Below are positions 43,066-52,220 of a DNA stretch of 59,060 bases, piece by piece (the stretch's first letter is position 1; each line of letters starts with the position of its first letter). A program made the position numbers and the translations under genes. This stretch comes from Chloroflexota bacterium (GTDB lineage Bacteria > Chloroflexota > Anaerolineae > Anaerolineales > Villigracilaceae), in NCBI GenBank assembly GCA_029782225.1, contig JAKOVF010000228.1, forward strand, positions 1 through 59,060, in the 5' to 3' direction. The notes under the pieces are model-generated. The model saw only the letters and a list, made by a program, of their open reading frames with translations, had not been told where the DNA came from and made no database searches.

Positions 43066-43992
43066 ATGCTCCACATCTACAAGACCACTGAACAAGGCCT
43101 TGAAAAACTGGACGCGCTGGTCAACGGCGCATGGGTCAATGCCATTGACCCGACGCCCGAAGAGATTGGAAAACTGGTGAACTGGGGAATCGAACCAGAT
43201 TACATCAATTATTCCCTCGACCAGGATGAAATGGCTCGTATGGAACGGGATGAAGATTACACCTTCATCCTGCTCCGCATTCCTGTCTACCTGCCTGAAA
43301 GTGACATTCCGTACATGACCGTGCCGCTCGGGATCATGATCCTGGGCAATATCATTGTCACGATCTGCCGTTACGACAGTGACATCTTCAAAGTGCTTAC
43401 CAATGGCAAGTACCGCCTGCTGAAAACAGGGAAACGTTACCGTCTCGCACTTTATATTTTCCTGGAAACTGCCGCGCGCTATCTCAATCTTCTGCGTGAG
43501 ATCAACCGCGCCACCGAGGCCGTGGAAGACAAACTGCAAAAGTCCACGCGCAACCGCGAAGTGCTCGAATTGCTCAAATACCAGAAATGCCTTACTTACT
43601 TTGCCACTGCACTGCGGTCCAACGAAGTGATGATGGAACGTGTGCAAAAGACTCAGATCTTCAATTACTACGAAGAAGACCAGGACCTGCTCGAAGATGT
43701 GCTAACGGAGAACCAGCAGGCCATTCAAATGACCAGTATTGCCAGCGAAATTCTGTCGGGTATGATGGACGCCTTTGCATCGATCATTTCCAATAACCTC
43801 AACGGCGTCATGAAGGCCCTCGCCGCGATCACGATTATCATCAGCCTGCCGACCATTGTCGCATCATTTTTCGGCATGAATGTGAACTTGCCATTTCAGA
43901 GCCACCCGTTGGCGTTCTGGTTTACAGTAGGTCTCTCGGCAACCTTTATAGGTTTGGCTGTCTTGATCTTCGCCAGACGAGATTGGTTCTAA
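43066..43992 (+). CDS. corA: CorA-family magnesium/cobalt channel
   Basis: 308 residues. Large N-terminal cytoplasmic funnel domain (about 1-245) and two C-terminal membrane helices. The first helix ends with the family signature FFGMNVNLPFQ (GMN). The C-terminal Arg-Arg-Asp-Trp-Phe tail is typical. ATG 43066 has a strong AAGGAGG. An SMP-30 gene starts one base after the stop, so the two are co-translated. Confidence 0.95.
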   Translation: MLHIYKTTEQGLEKLDALVNGAWVNAIDPTPEEIGKLVNWGIEPDYINYSLDQDEMARMERDEDYTFILLRIPVYLPESDIPYMTVPLGIMILGNIIVTICRYDSDIFKVLTNGKYRLLKTGKRYRLALYIFLETAARYLNLLREINRATEAVEDKLQKSTRNREVLELLKYQKCLTYFATALRSNEVMMERVQKTQIFNYYEEDQDLLEDVLTENQQAIQMTSIASEILSGMMDAFASIISNNLNGVMKALAAITIIISLPTIVASFFGMNVNLPFQSHPLAFWFTVGLSATFIGLAVLIFARRDWF

Positions 43993-43993
43993 A

Positions 43994-44845
43994 ATGCAAG
44001 CCGAGCTTCTCCTCGACGCAAAAGCGACTCTCGGCGAGGGTCCTGCCTGGGATGCGAAAACGCAGACGCTATACTGGGTGGATATCCTCCAAAAGCGCGT
44101 TTATTCCGGGACCGAACTTCTCACTGAATTGGATGACCCCGTCGGATGCCTTGCCCCGTGCAAAAATGGACATCTCATCCTGGGGGCACGCCTCAGCTTC
44201 GCGGACCTCGATCCTGCCACCGGCAAATTGACAGTTCTCGCGTCTGTGACAAGCCCTGCCAACACCCGCATCAACGACGGCAAATGTGACCCGGCCGGCC
44301 GCTTTCTGGCAGGCACAATGGACATGGATGAAAAAGAGAACCTGGGCACACTGTACTCTTTCAACGGAAGGACAGCCGCTCCCCTGCTGGGTGACATCTG
44401 CATCTCCAACGGGCTGGCATGGAGTCCAGATTACAAAACGTTCTACTACATTGATACTCCCACCCGCGAAGTTAAAGTGTTTGACTATGATCTGGGGACC
44501 GGACAAATTGTCAATTCACGGGTTGCCATCCACGTACCAGAATCTCTGGGCTGGCCCGATGGCATGACCTCTGATACCGAAGGCAATTTGTGGATCGCCA
44601 TGTGGGGTGGGGCGCAAGTGACGAGATGGGATCCAAATACGGGAAATCTACTTGAGCAAGTTCCCGTTCCTGCTTTGCAGACATCCTCCTGTGTATTTGG
44701 AGGCAGGCATATGAGCGATCTGTATGTCACCTCCGCGCGAAAAGCCATGAGCACAGCGGACCTGGTCAAGTATCCGCTTTCGGGCGGGCTTTTCAAGATT
44801 CAAACAGAATTCGAGGGAATCTCAACGTTTGAGTTTGACACATAA
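43994..44845 (+). CDS. SMP-30/gluconolactonase/LRE-family lactonase
   Basis: 283 residues, six-bladed propeller hydrolase that opens sugar lactones with a divalent metal. Visible family marks: LGEGPAWD (metal Glu), NTRINDGKCDPAGRFLAGTMD (Asn/Asp), ISNGLAWSPD, PDGMTSDTEGNLWIAMWGG (metal Asp) and LYVTSAR. Coupled to corA, which could reflect divalent-metal need (inference). Confidence 0.93.
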   Translation: MQAELLLDAKATLGEGPAWDAKTQTLYWVDILQKRVYSGTELLTELDDPVGCLAPCKNGHLILGARLSFADLDPATGKLTVLASVTSPANTRINDGKCDPAGRFLAGTMDMDEKENLGTLYSFNGRTAAPLLGDICISNGLAWSPDYKTFYYIDTPTREVKVFDYDLGTGQIVNSRVAIHVPESLGWPDGMTSDTEGNLWIAMWGGAQVTRWDPNTGNLLEQVPVPALQTSSCVFGGRHMSDLYVTSARKAMSTADLVKYPLSGGLFKIQTEFEGISTFEFDT

Positions 44846-44925
44846 CATCATTGCGAGCCCAAAGGGCCGAGTAATCCCCTGTTTATTGGGGGATTGCTTC
44901 GGGCCAGCCGCCTCGCAATGACAGA
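44846..44925. repeat. Dispersed palindromic repeat, family 1 (cleanest copy)
   Basis: CATCATTGCGAGCCCAAAGGGCCGAG...AATCCCC and GGGGGATTGCTTCGGG...CGCCTCGCAATGACAG fold into one nearly full-length hairpin of 80 nt, starting right after the lactonase stop. Confidence 0.85.
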
Positions 44926-44927
44926 AT

Positions 44928-44966
44928 CAAAAGGCCGCCTTCTTGGGCGACCTTTGCGTTTTTTTT
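44928..44966. terminator. Bidirectional terminator between convergent genes
   Basis: 10-bp stem with one G-U (44930-44939 with 44946-44955), 6-nt loop. T-runs on both sides: TTTTTTTT on plus and TTTTGA on minus. Confidence 0.82.
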
Positions 44967-45471
44967 ACTTTTCCATTTTCTCGGATACATTCGGCGAGAG
45001 CGATGGGGATTCCGCCATTTTTCTCATCTGGTCTTCTTGCACGGTCCGTATCCCATTCGCGACCTGGTTGGTGAACTTTGCGAGTTGTTCCTGCAGTTGC
45101 ATCAGAGTATCGATCACGTAGTTGTCTGCATCGGCGCGGGTTGCATCCGCTTCGCCGCGTGCCTGATTGATAATCTGCTCCGCGCGGCGCTGGGCTTCCT
45201 GTGAGATGACATCCTTCTGTGCAAGTTGGTCCGCTTTTTCACGTGCGAGGGTCAGGGTGCGGTTGGCCTCTTCCTGGGCCTGCGCCATGACACGGTCACG
45301 TTGAGCGACGACCTGCTGCGCCTTCTTCACTTCCTCAGGAATGGCGATCCGCATCTGGTCAATTAACTCCAACATGCGGTCTTCATCCACGATCACATTG
45401 TGCGTGAACGGGACAGCCTTGGCCTCGTTAAAAAGCTCTTCCAGTCGGTCAATTAGTTGCAGGATATCCAT
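44965..45471 (-). CDS. Coiled-coil cytoplasmic protein, unknown function
   Basis: 168 residues, almost all helical. A short N-terminal region (ILQLIDRLEELFNEAKAVP) is followed by a long heptad-rich coil (about 55-150) with many Gln/Glu/Arg. Resembles DivIVA- or ATP-synthase-b-like coils in look only. Start ATG 45471 with AAGGAGT. Downstream of coaD on the same strand with a 109-nt gap. Confidence 0.75.
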   Translation of the reverse strand: MDILQLIDRLEELFNEAKAVPFTHNVIVDEDRMLELIDQMRIAIPEEVKKAQQVVAQRDRVMAQAQEEANRTLTLAREKADQLAQKDVISQEAQRRAEQIINQARGEADATRADADNYVIDTLMQLQEQLAKFTNQVANGIRTVQEDQMRKMAESPSLSPNVSEKMEK

Positions 45472-45579
45472 AAGATACTCCTTCAGGCAGGCCATCGAAG
45501 CGCCCGAAGCATTTCTAAGTTTCCATCAATTGGCTTTGCAGTCTAACAAATCACTTCGCTCAGACAATTCTAGCACAAA

Positions 45580-46098
45580 TTAATCCCTGAGCGCATTCGG
45601 CGGAGCCTGTTGGCCATCCAGCGCGGCAACCTTCACTTTCAAGGCGAATTCCACGTGAGGCGGGACCATGCTGGAAACGTCACCATTCAACATGGCAATC
45701 TCTTTCACGGTACTGGCAGAGAGAAAGGTATGCTGTTCAGCGGTGATCAGAGCAATGGTCTCAATATCCTTCGCCAGGCGCTGGTTAGCCAGAGCCATAC
45801 GGAACTCAAACTCAAAGTCTGAAAAGACCCGCAGGCCGCGCACGATGACCTGCGCATCCACCTGGCGGGCAAAATCGACCGTCAGCCCGCTGTAGCCGGT
45901 GACTTTGATCTTGGAATTATCTTTGAAAGCCTCTCGGACCAGCTCCATCCGTTCTTCGGGGGAAAAGATCAATGATTTCAAAGGCTTGTCATAGACAGCC
46001 ATCACCACTTCGTCAAACAGCCGCGTCGCACGGGTGGCAATGTCAATGTGGCCGTAGTGAATGGGATCGAAAGTTCCGGGGAATAATGCTCTGACCAT
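45580..46098 (-). CDS. coaD: Phosphopantetheine adenylyltransferase
   Basis: Fourth step of coenzyme A synthesis. 172 residues. Nucleotidyltransferase motif GTFDPIHYGHIDI (TxGH form HYGH) near the N-terminus and the second ATP motif FLSASTVKEIA (normally ISSTxVRE). AGAGGAG precedes ATG 46098. Lies 38 nt after recG, the usual recG-coaD neighbourhood. Confidence 0.95.
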   Translation of the reverse strand: MVRALFPGTFDPIHYGHIDIATRATRLFDEVVMAVYDKPLKSLIFSPEERMELVREAFKDNSKIKVTGYSGLTVDFARQVDAQVIVRGLRVFSDFEFEFRMALANQRLAKDIETIALITAEQHTFLSASTVKEIAMLNGDVSSMVPPHVEFALKVKVAALDGQQAPPNALRD

Positions 46099-46108
46099 AA
46101 TCTCCTCT

Positions 46109-46137
46109 GATGTCACACCCGCACTTGCAATGACACT
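46109..46137. repeat. Remnant of palindromic repeat, family 1
   Basis: GATGTCACACCCGCACTTGCAATGACAC in the recG-coaD gap retains only the two ends, as if the middle was lost. Confidence 0.45.
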
Positions 46138-48635
46138 TAACTCACATCGCCTTTGCCCTCGCCCCAGAATCTACCAAATGCTTCTGAAAGCAGGGCGTGA
46201 TCGGGCTTGGATAAATCGGGGTCCTGATCAAACAGCGACTGCGCCTGGGCGCGTGCTTTCTCGATCAGCTTCACGTCGGTCAGGCTCGCCATTCGGAGAC
46301 TGCTTGTATACCCTGACTGACGTGTCCCCAGGAATTCGCCAGGGCCGCGCTGATGCAAATCGCGCTCGGCCAGCACAAACCCATCGTTGGACTCAGCCAT
46401 CGCCTGCAGACGCTCATTCTCGGTCGCATCTTCGTGCGTGGGAATGAGCAAACAGTAGGATTGTGCCAAGCCGCGCCCGACTCGCCCGCGGAGTTGGTGC
46501 AGCTGCGCCAGGCCGAATCGGTCCGCGCCTTCGATCAGCATGATCGTTGCGTTGGGAATATCCACACCGACTTCCACCACAGTGGTCGAGACCAGGATAT
46601 CATATTTGCGGTCGCGGAATTTGATCATCACTTCGTCTTTTTCATCAGGCCGCAAACGCCCGTGCAAAAGGCCAAGCTTCAAATCAGAGAAAATATCTTT
46701 CGAGAGAGTATCATAATCGTCCACCGCAGCCCGCGCTTCGATCTTGTCGCTTTCTTCGATCAAGGGGTAAATAATGAAGGCTTGTTTTCCGTCCTTGATC
46801 TGCCCGCGGATCATGGTATAGGCACGCTCACGTTCCTGAGGACGCAGCACGTATGTATTCACAGGCTGGCGGCCCGTGGGCATTTCATCCATCACGGAGA
46901 GGTCAAGATCGCCGTACAAAGTTAATGCGAGGGAACGCGGGATGGGCGTGGCAGTCATCACCAGTAGATGTGGCGTATTACCTTTCAACCGCAATGCGGC
47001 GCGCTGTTCAACGCCGAAGCGATGCTGCTCATCGATCACAACGAACTGCAAATCCGCAAACTTGACAGGGTCTTCCAGCAAGGCATGAGTGCCGATGACC
47101 AGCTTGACATCATTGTTCAAAAGCAAACCACGAATTTCCTCTTTCTCTTTTTCCGGTGTATCGCTCTGCAATAATCGAATTTGCTCAGGCTTCAAAACAC
47201 CATTTTCACCTGTCAAAAGATTGGTGAAGTTTCGGTAATGCTGCTCTGCCAGAATGGACGTCGGCGCAAGGATCGCGGCCTGCGAGCCTGCACTAGTCAC
47301 AATTCCTGCACCCAGCGCAGCCACGACAGTTTTCCCAGAACCCACATCACCCTGGATGAGTCGGTTCATGGCTTTGCCTGAGTCTAGGTCCGTGCGAATG
47401 TCTGAGATGGCGCGTTGCTGGGCAGAGGTCAGGGTGAAGGGCAGGCTTGCTATACGCGCCCCCAGCCACTCGTCGGAGGCCGGGAAGCGGCGTGCGTCCA
47501 CTTCTTTCCAATCACGTTTCTGGCGCAGCACTCCCATTTGGAGATAGAAGATTTCATCAAATGCCAATCGTTCGCGCGCGGCTTTAAGCTTTTCCTGCGA
47601 GTCTGGGAAATGAGCCTGCTGGAGCGCCTCGCCCAGCGGCATCAGCCTCGCCGACGAGCGGACACTTTCAGGCAGCGCATCGGCAACAGAAGGGGCCCAG
47701 TATTTGATGACCTGGTTCATCAAGCCGCGCAGCCATTTTTGCGTGAGCTTTTCCGTCAGCGGGTAGATCGGCACAATGCGGTTCGTGTGCAGGCTCTCGA
47801 CATCCACTTCTTCCCAGGCAGGGCTATTCATGACGATGCGGCCAAGATATTGCTCCACCTTGCCAGAGACTGAGATGGGCATGCCATGTTTGAAGCGGTT
47901 CATGAGCCAGGGCTGATTGAAAAAGCTGAGGCGCAACGCGGCAGTGCCATCGCTGATGATCACTTCAATGATGGTCATCTTGCCCCCGCGCACAGGCCGT
48001 GACTCGACACTTTGAATGGTGCCGATCACTGTGACGACCTCGCCATACCAGAGCGACTTGATCGTCTTGAGCTGGCTGTAATCCTCGTAACGGCGCGGGA
48101 AGTAGTAGAGCATGTCGCCGAGTGTTTGCAGGCCCAGTCTGGCGAGCGTCTCTGCATGCCGGGGCCCAACTCCCTGCAAAACGGTCAGCGAGGCGTTGAG
48201 CGCCGCAGGAGTCTGGCTGGTCTTTGCGCCGGGCACGGATTCGGAGCGCGGTGGAGGCGGGGTATGCGGTCTGGGTGCCACCGCGGTCCCCTCAGCCTGT
48301 GGAGCGCCTGCAGGTGCCTGGGAGTTCTCCGCATGAGCGGGTGTTTGAGGAGGTCGCGGAGGCGCAGGTCTTTGCGTTGCCTCGGGATAGGTTTCCCCAA
48401 TTCGTTTCCACAATCCCTTCAACGCATCGGCGCGGGACGCCGGGCTAAGGCTCTCATACGAACGGAGCCTTTGCACGACGGCCTGAACGACTTCCTCCTG
48501 AATGCCATCGGCGCGGGCCTCTCCCTCCCAGTAATCGAGCATCTTGGCCAGCCCACCGATAATCGCGACATTTGTATATCCATTTCCGTGTTCGAGACGG
48601 AAAAATTTACGAAGTTTTTCTAGTGATGGCTGCAT
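46137..48635 (-). CDS. recG: ATP-dependent DNA helicase RecG
   Basis: Branch-migration helicase for stalled forks, 832 residues. The N-terminal 150 residues are extra (helical start and a Pro-rich stretch about 85-150) compared with typical 680-700 residue RecG. The wedge/OB domain is about 190-300 (GEVVTVIGTIQSVESRPVRG). Helicase motifs: GDVGSGKTVVA (Walker A), DEQHRFG (motif II), MTATPIPRS (III), RGRVGRG (VI). ATG 48635 has no ribosome site but a -10 box 6 nt upstream. Confidence 0.95.
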   Translation of the reverse strand: MQPSLEKLRKFFRLEHGNGYTNVAIIGGLAKMLDYWEGEARADGIQEEVVQAVVQRLRSYESLSPASRADALKGLWKRIGETYPEATQRPAPPRPPQTPAHAENSQAPAGAPQAEGTAVAPRPHTPPPPRSESVPGAKTSQTPAALNASLTVLQGVGPRHAETLARLGLQTLGDMLYYFPRRYEDYSQLKTIKSLWYGEVVTVIGTIQSVESRPVRGGKMTIIEVIISDGTAALRLSFFNQPWLMNRFKHGMPISVSGKVEQYLGRIVMNSPAWEEVDVESLHTNRIVPIYPLTEKLTQKWLRGLMNQVIKYWAPSVADALPESVRSSARLMPLGEALQQAHFPDSQEKLKAARERLAFDEIFYLQMGVLRQKRDWKEVDARRFPASDEWLGARIASLPFTLTSAQQRAISDIRTDLDSGKAMNRLIQGDVGSGKTVVAALGAGIVTSAGSQAAILAPTSILAEQHYRNFTNLLTGENGVLKPEQIRLLQSDTPEKEKEEIRGLLLNNDVKLVIGTHALLEDPVKFADLQFVVIDEQHRFGVEQRAALRLKGNTPHLLVMTATPIPRSLALTLYGDLDLSVMDEMPTGRQPVNTYVLRPQERERAYTMIRGQIKDGKQAFIIYPLIEESDKIEARAAVDDYDTLSKDIFSDLKLGLLHGRLRPDEKDEVMIKFRDRKYDILVSTTVVEVGVDIPNATIMLIEGADRFGLAQLHQLRGRVGRGLAQSYCLLIPTHEDATENERLQAMAESNDGFVLAERDLHQRGPGEFLGTRQSGYTSSLRMASLTDVKLIEKARAQAQSLFDQDPDLSKPDHALLSEAFGRFWGEGKGDVS

Positions 48636-48641
48636 TAGATT

Positions 48642-48647
48642 ATTTTA
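48642..48647 (-). promoter_or_regulatory. -10 box for a leaderless recG
   Basis: TAAAAT on the minus strand, then 6 nt, then the recG ATG; no Shine-Dalgarno sequence. Confidence 0.5.
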
Positions 48648-48788
48648 TCATGGGGGAAGATTCACCACGGAGCGCATGCGTCGTCCCGATGTCCTTCGGG
48701 AGAGATCAAAGAGATTTCCGAGACGAGGGCGGGGTTAAATATCTCCTGCCTTTTGATCTCCAACGACAGGAGTGCTTGGAGGCCGTGG

Positions 48789-49715
48789 TTAGGGCATGCT
48801 TTGAAGGATTTCCCGCGTTCTGGCGATGTCGTCCCAGATTCTGGCGATCAGCGCGTCTACCGAGTTGAATTTCATTTCATCACGCAGGCGGACGACGAAC
48901 TCCAGCCTGACTTCTTCTCCGTAAATGTCACGGTTAAAGTCGAGGATATGAGGCTCTATGGTCGAAAACTGCTTATCGGGCGTAAAGGTGGGATTGATGC
49001 CAATGTTCGTGGCCGCCATGAACTTCTCGCCTGCAATCCCGGCCCAACAAGCATAGATACCGTTGGCCGGGATAGCTTTCTGTTTGGGGTAATCAATATT
49101 TGCGGTGGGGATGTTGATCCGGCGGCCACGGCCATCTCCGTGGATGACTGGACCAGAGATCGAATAATTACGTCCGAGGAGTTGAGCAGCATCCACCACA
49201 TTTCCTGTAGCAACCAGTTTACGAATCTCGGTGGAGGAGATCACGCCGCTTTCGTCGCTGAGAGCAGGGATGACTTCAACACTATAATTCAATTCCTTAC
49301 CAATTTCAGTGAGCCGAGTTGCGTTGCCCTCGCGTCCCCTGCCGAGGGCGAAGTCATAGCCAATCAACAGGTGACGGAGTCCGAGTCGCTCTTTCAGACG
49401 CGACATGTATTCTTGCGCGCTGACAGTTGAAAGGTCCCGCGTGAAACGCTGAGTGATGACTGCATCCACGCCCAACTCGCCGAGCAGTTCAGAGCGTTCA
49501 TCCGGCGTGGTCAGGCATTTGATATCCTGTCCGCTGAGCACGGAGGCGGGATGTGGGTCAAACGTTAAAACGACGGCAGGCGCGCCATTTGCATGTGCGC
49601 CTGCCGTCAATTTGTTGATGATTTCTTTGTGGCCGCGATGGACGCCATCAAAGACGCCAATGGTCAGCCACGATTTATCGAGGCTGGCTTCTTCTAAGGA
49701 GCGGTAATGAAGCAT
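48789..49715 (-). CDS. ribF: Bifunctional riboflavin kinase/FMN adenylyltransferase
   Basis: 308 residues. The N-terminal FAD synthetase domain has IGVFDGVHRGHKEI and the later SSTEIRKLVATGNV. The C-terminal flavokinase domain has GRGRRINIPTANIDYP and NGIYACW. Makes FMN and FAD. The ATG has no ribosome site but a TACAAT 7 nt upstream. The upstream gap has a perfect 11-bp palindrome. Confidence 0.95.
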   Translation of the reverse strand: MLHYRSLEEASLDKSWLTIGVFDGVHRGHKEIINKLTAGAHANGAPAVVLTFDPHPASVLSGQDIKCLTTPDERSELLGELGVDAVITQRFTRDLSTVSAQEYMSRLKERLGLRHLLIGYDFALGRGREGNATRLTEIGKELNYSVEVIPALSDESGVISSTEIRKLVATGNVVDAAQLLGRNYSISGPVIHGDGRGRRINIPTANIDYPKQKAIPANGIYACWAGIAGEKFMAATNIGINPTFTPDKQFSTIEPHILDFNRDIYGEEVRLEFVVRLRDEMKFNSVDALIARIWDDIARTREILQSMP

Positions 49716-49722
49716 TGCAAAT

Positions 49723-49751
49723 ATTGTAGGTCACGCTTGCAGCGTGACCTA
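49723..49751. promoter_or_regulatory. ribF -10 box and overlapping palindrome in the truB-ribF gap
   Basis: TACAAT (49728-49723, minus) lies 7 nt before the ribF ATG. It abuts a perfect 11-bp palindrome (49727-49737 with 49741-49751, loop TGC). The palindrome may terminate truB weakly or bind a regulator at the ribF promoter. Confidence 0.5.
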
Positions 49752-49760
49752 TTTAGTGTT

Positions 49761-50687
49761 CTATTCTGAAGTGAAGAAGACTTTTTTCGGCTGCCATTCG
49801 GGGGAACCGTCTTCCCCCTGGGCTTTTTCCATCAATGCCACAAGTTCACCCTGGGTACTGACACCGCGTACCTTCTCATGCTGTAAATCTTCTTCCTTGG
49901 CTTTGACACGATGCCCGTGCCGCACAGCTTCCACTTCATCCGGGTTAAGTTCGACGGCAGGCCAGTCGCCCAGTGCTTCTGCCGCGGGAATCAGGTACTG
50001 ATACCAGTTGCCCGCGTGGAAGGCTTCCTGCAATTTACGCAGAGGTGTGGCATCTCGCAGGGAGAAGCGTCCACTTTTTGTGCGGCGCAGCCCCACGAGA
50101 TAGGCGCCACAACCGAGTTTCTGTCCAAGATCATTGGCAAGAGAACGGACGTAAGTGCCCGACGAACAGTGCACGTCGATCACAACTTCCGGCGGTGCCC
50201 ACTCGAGTACCTCAAGGTGATGAACCGTGATCTTGCGCGGAGTGAGGTCAACTTCCTCGCCCTGGCGCGCCATTTCATAAGCTTTGCGTCCCTGCACCTT
50301 GACGGCAGAATACGGAGGCGGCGTCTGTTCGATCTCGCCGATAAATGATTTAAGGGCTTCTTCGAATTGCGCTTCCGTCACATTGACAGGAGCTTCGGAG
50401 CGAGTGACCTTGCCTTCCGCATCAAAGGTATCAGTGGTGCCCCCCAGACGAATAATGGCCTGATATCGCTTATCGGATGCCGAAACGTATTCACTAAGAC
50501 GCACAGCAGGTCCCACCAAAATGACCAGGACACCTGATGCCCGAGGGTCCAGGGTCCCTGTATGGCCTGCTCGGCGCAGACCAGTCCCGTTACGAATGGC
50601 TTGCACAACATCGTGTGACGTCATACCAACAGGCTTATCCACCACAAGCACGCCAGAGATGGCGTTTTTTATATCTTGACTATTCAT
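49761..50687 (-). CDS. truB: tRNA pseudouridine-55 synthase TruB
   Basis: 308 residues. VVDKPVGMTSHDVV and the catalytic GHTGTLDPRASGVL (Asp nucleophile). YSAVKVQGRKAYEMAR and CSSGTYVRSLANDLG are also diagnostic. C-terminal PUA-like part. ATG 50687 preceded by AGGAGG. Between nrnA and ribF in the conserved infB cluster. Confidence 0.96.
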   Translation of the reverse strand: MNSQDIKNAISGVLVVDKPVGMTSHDVVQAIRNGTGLRRAGHTGTLDPRASGVLVILVGPAVRLSEYVSASDKRYQAIIRLGGTTDTFDAEGKVTRSEAPVNVTEAQFEEALKSFIGEIEQTPPPYSAVKVQGRKAYEMARQGEEVDLTPRKITVHHLEVLEWAPPEVVIDVHCSSGTYVRSLANDLGQKLGCGAYLVGLRRTKSGRFSLRDATPLRKLQEAFHAGNWYQYLIPAAEALGDWPAVELNPDEVEAVRHGHRVKAKEEDLQHEKVRGVSTQGELVALMEKAQGEDGSPEWQPKKVFFTSE

Positions 50688-50779
50688 GAGTCTGAATTCC
50701 TCCTGAATCCTTTTCCTCGTCTAATTATGACACATTTATCCGAATTTGCAAGGAAGGGATACCCTACAAAATTCCTAAA

Positions 50780-51736
50780 TTACAATCCGAGCATTTCCCT
50801 TGTTTTGATAAGGACCTCTTTTTGAACTTCGCTCAGACTCCCCTGAATATCTGCCCCCGCGGCCGCAGCATGACCTCCGCCTTTGAAGTATTTGGCAATG
50901 GGCGAAACATCGATTCCCGGCTCGAGCGCACGCCACGAAACCTTGACATGGTGATCACTCTGTTCAACGAATACCATGCATACCTTGTTATTATCAATCG
51001 CAGAGATCATGTTGATAAGATCGGCGTCATCGTTTCCTCCATACCCGGCGAGCTTGCGATCGGAAAGGGTGAGCGTCCCCCAGACGATCTCGTTCTTGCA
51101 TTCCAAACTTGAAAGACCTGCACCCCAATATTTTGCCGCAGGAAATGTTTTCTTAACCAGTGCGCGCATGTATAAATCAGGCATGTCCACGCCTTTTTCC
51201 ATCAGCGTGGCGGCCTGTCGCAGCGATTCGGGTGTGGTGTTCGATGTACGGAAACCAAGTGTATCGGTGACAATACCTGTAAGCAACGCCGCGGCAACAG
51301 GTTTCGTGATTTCCAGGCCCCATTCCGGGAGGTGATTTGTGAGGATGGCGGATGTGGCAACTTCCTCGGCTTCGATCAGGTTCAGCGCACCGAAAAGCTC
51401 ATTCGTAATGTGGTGGTCAATGTTGATGCCAGGCTTGTCAAAATTCTCAAAGGCCTTTCCAACACGTTTGAAGTCAGCACAATCTACCGTGATAAAGAGG
51501 TCGTGGTTGTTAGTCGGTTCCTTCCTGACCTGTTCACTGCCCTCCAAATGCTTGAAAGATCCCGGCACCCCATCCACCAACACCATTTGCACAGACTTGC
51601 CGGCATTCTGCAACGCCAAACCCAGCCCAAGCAAGGAGCCCACTGCGTCGCCATCTGGCCGAACATGTGAAGCGATGACAATATTGTTCGCCGCCGCTAG
51701 TTTTTCCTTGATAGCCCCGGTCAATGATGTATCCAT
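50780..51736 (-). CDS. nrnA: DHH-family phosphoesterase, NrnA-like
   Basis: Oligoribonuclease/pAp phosphatase, 318 residues. DHH motifs: ASHVRPDGDAVGS, FITVDCAD and INIDHHIT. The C-terminal DHHA1 domain has the substrate loop GGGHAAAAGA. Position between rbfA and truB fits NrnA. A close relative could be a cyclic-dinucleotide product hydrolase; this is not resolved by eye. Confidence 0.92.
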   Translation of the reverse strand: MDTSLTGAIKEKLAAANNIVIASHVRPDGDAVGSLLGLGLALQNAGKSVQMVLVDGVPGSFKHLEGSEQVRKEPTNNHDLFITVDCADFKRVGKAFENFDKPGINIDHHITNELFGALNLIEAEEVATSAILTNHLPEWGLEITKPVAAALLTGIVTDTLGFRTSNTTPESLRQAATLMEKGVDMPDLYMRALVKKTFPAAKYWGAGLSSLECKNEIVWGTLTLSDRKLAGYGGNDDADLINMISAIDNNKVCMVFVEQSDHHVKVSWRALEPGIDVSPIAKYFKGGGHAAAAGADIQGSLSEVQKEVLIKTREMLGL

Positions 51737-51800
51737 TTCCTTGGTAAAGTCTCCATTGTATTTTTACCACACCAGCATAAATGATGTGTAAATTTCGTAT

Positions 51801-52151
51801 TTATTTCTTGTTTCTTAACCCGGCCAGCAGTTTTTCGATGTGGTCTGCGTTTTCCGGCGTTGGATCCCAGTGGAAACGGAGCCGAGGGAAGGCCCGCAGT
51901 TCCACTTTCGCCGCCAGATTCCGCCGGAGGAAACCGGAGGCAGACTCAAGTCCCGCGAGAACGTCCTTGGAGCGGGAGGCACCTTCAATGGCGGAAACGT
52001 ATACATCCGCGAAGGCCAGCTCCCTATCCACTTTGACGTCTGTTACAAAGATTTGTTCCAGGCGCGGATCGCTCACCTCCCGGATCAGCACTTCCGAGAG
52101 GTCCTGGCGGATGCGGTCCGCAATACGCTGTAAACGAATTCCACTAGGCAT
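51801..52151 (-). CDS. rbfA: Ribosome-binding factor A
   Basis: 116 residues, KH-like fold needed for 30S maturation. MPSGIRLQRIADRIRQDLSEVLIREVSDPRL is the standard N-terminus; VTDVKVDRELAFADVYVSA follows. ATG 52151. Follows infB by about 70 nt. Confidence 0.94.
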   Translation of the reverse strand: MPSGIRLQRIADRIRQDLSEVLIREVSDPRLEQIFVTDVKVDRELAFADVYVSAIEGASRSKDVLAGLESASGFLRRNLAAKVELRAFPRLRFHWDPTPENADHIEKLLAGLRNKK

Positions 52152-52220
52152 TTTCAATTACCAACTACTTGAAACGGTGGTCTCGCCTGTCGGGGACTAT
52201 GCTCGCGGCAACTCGACCAC

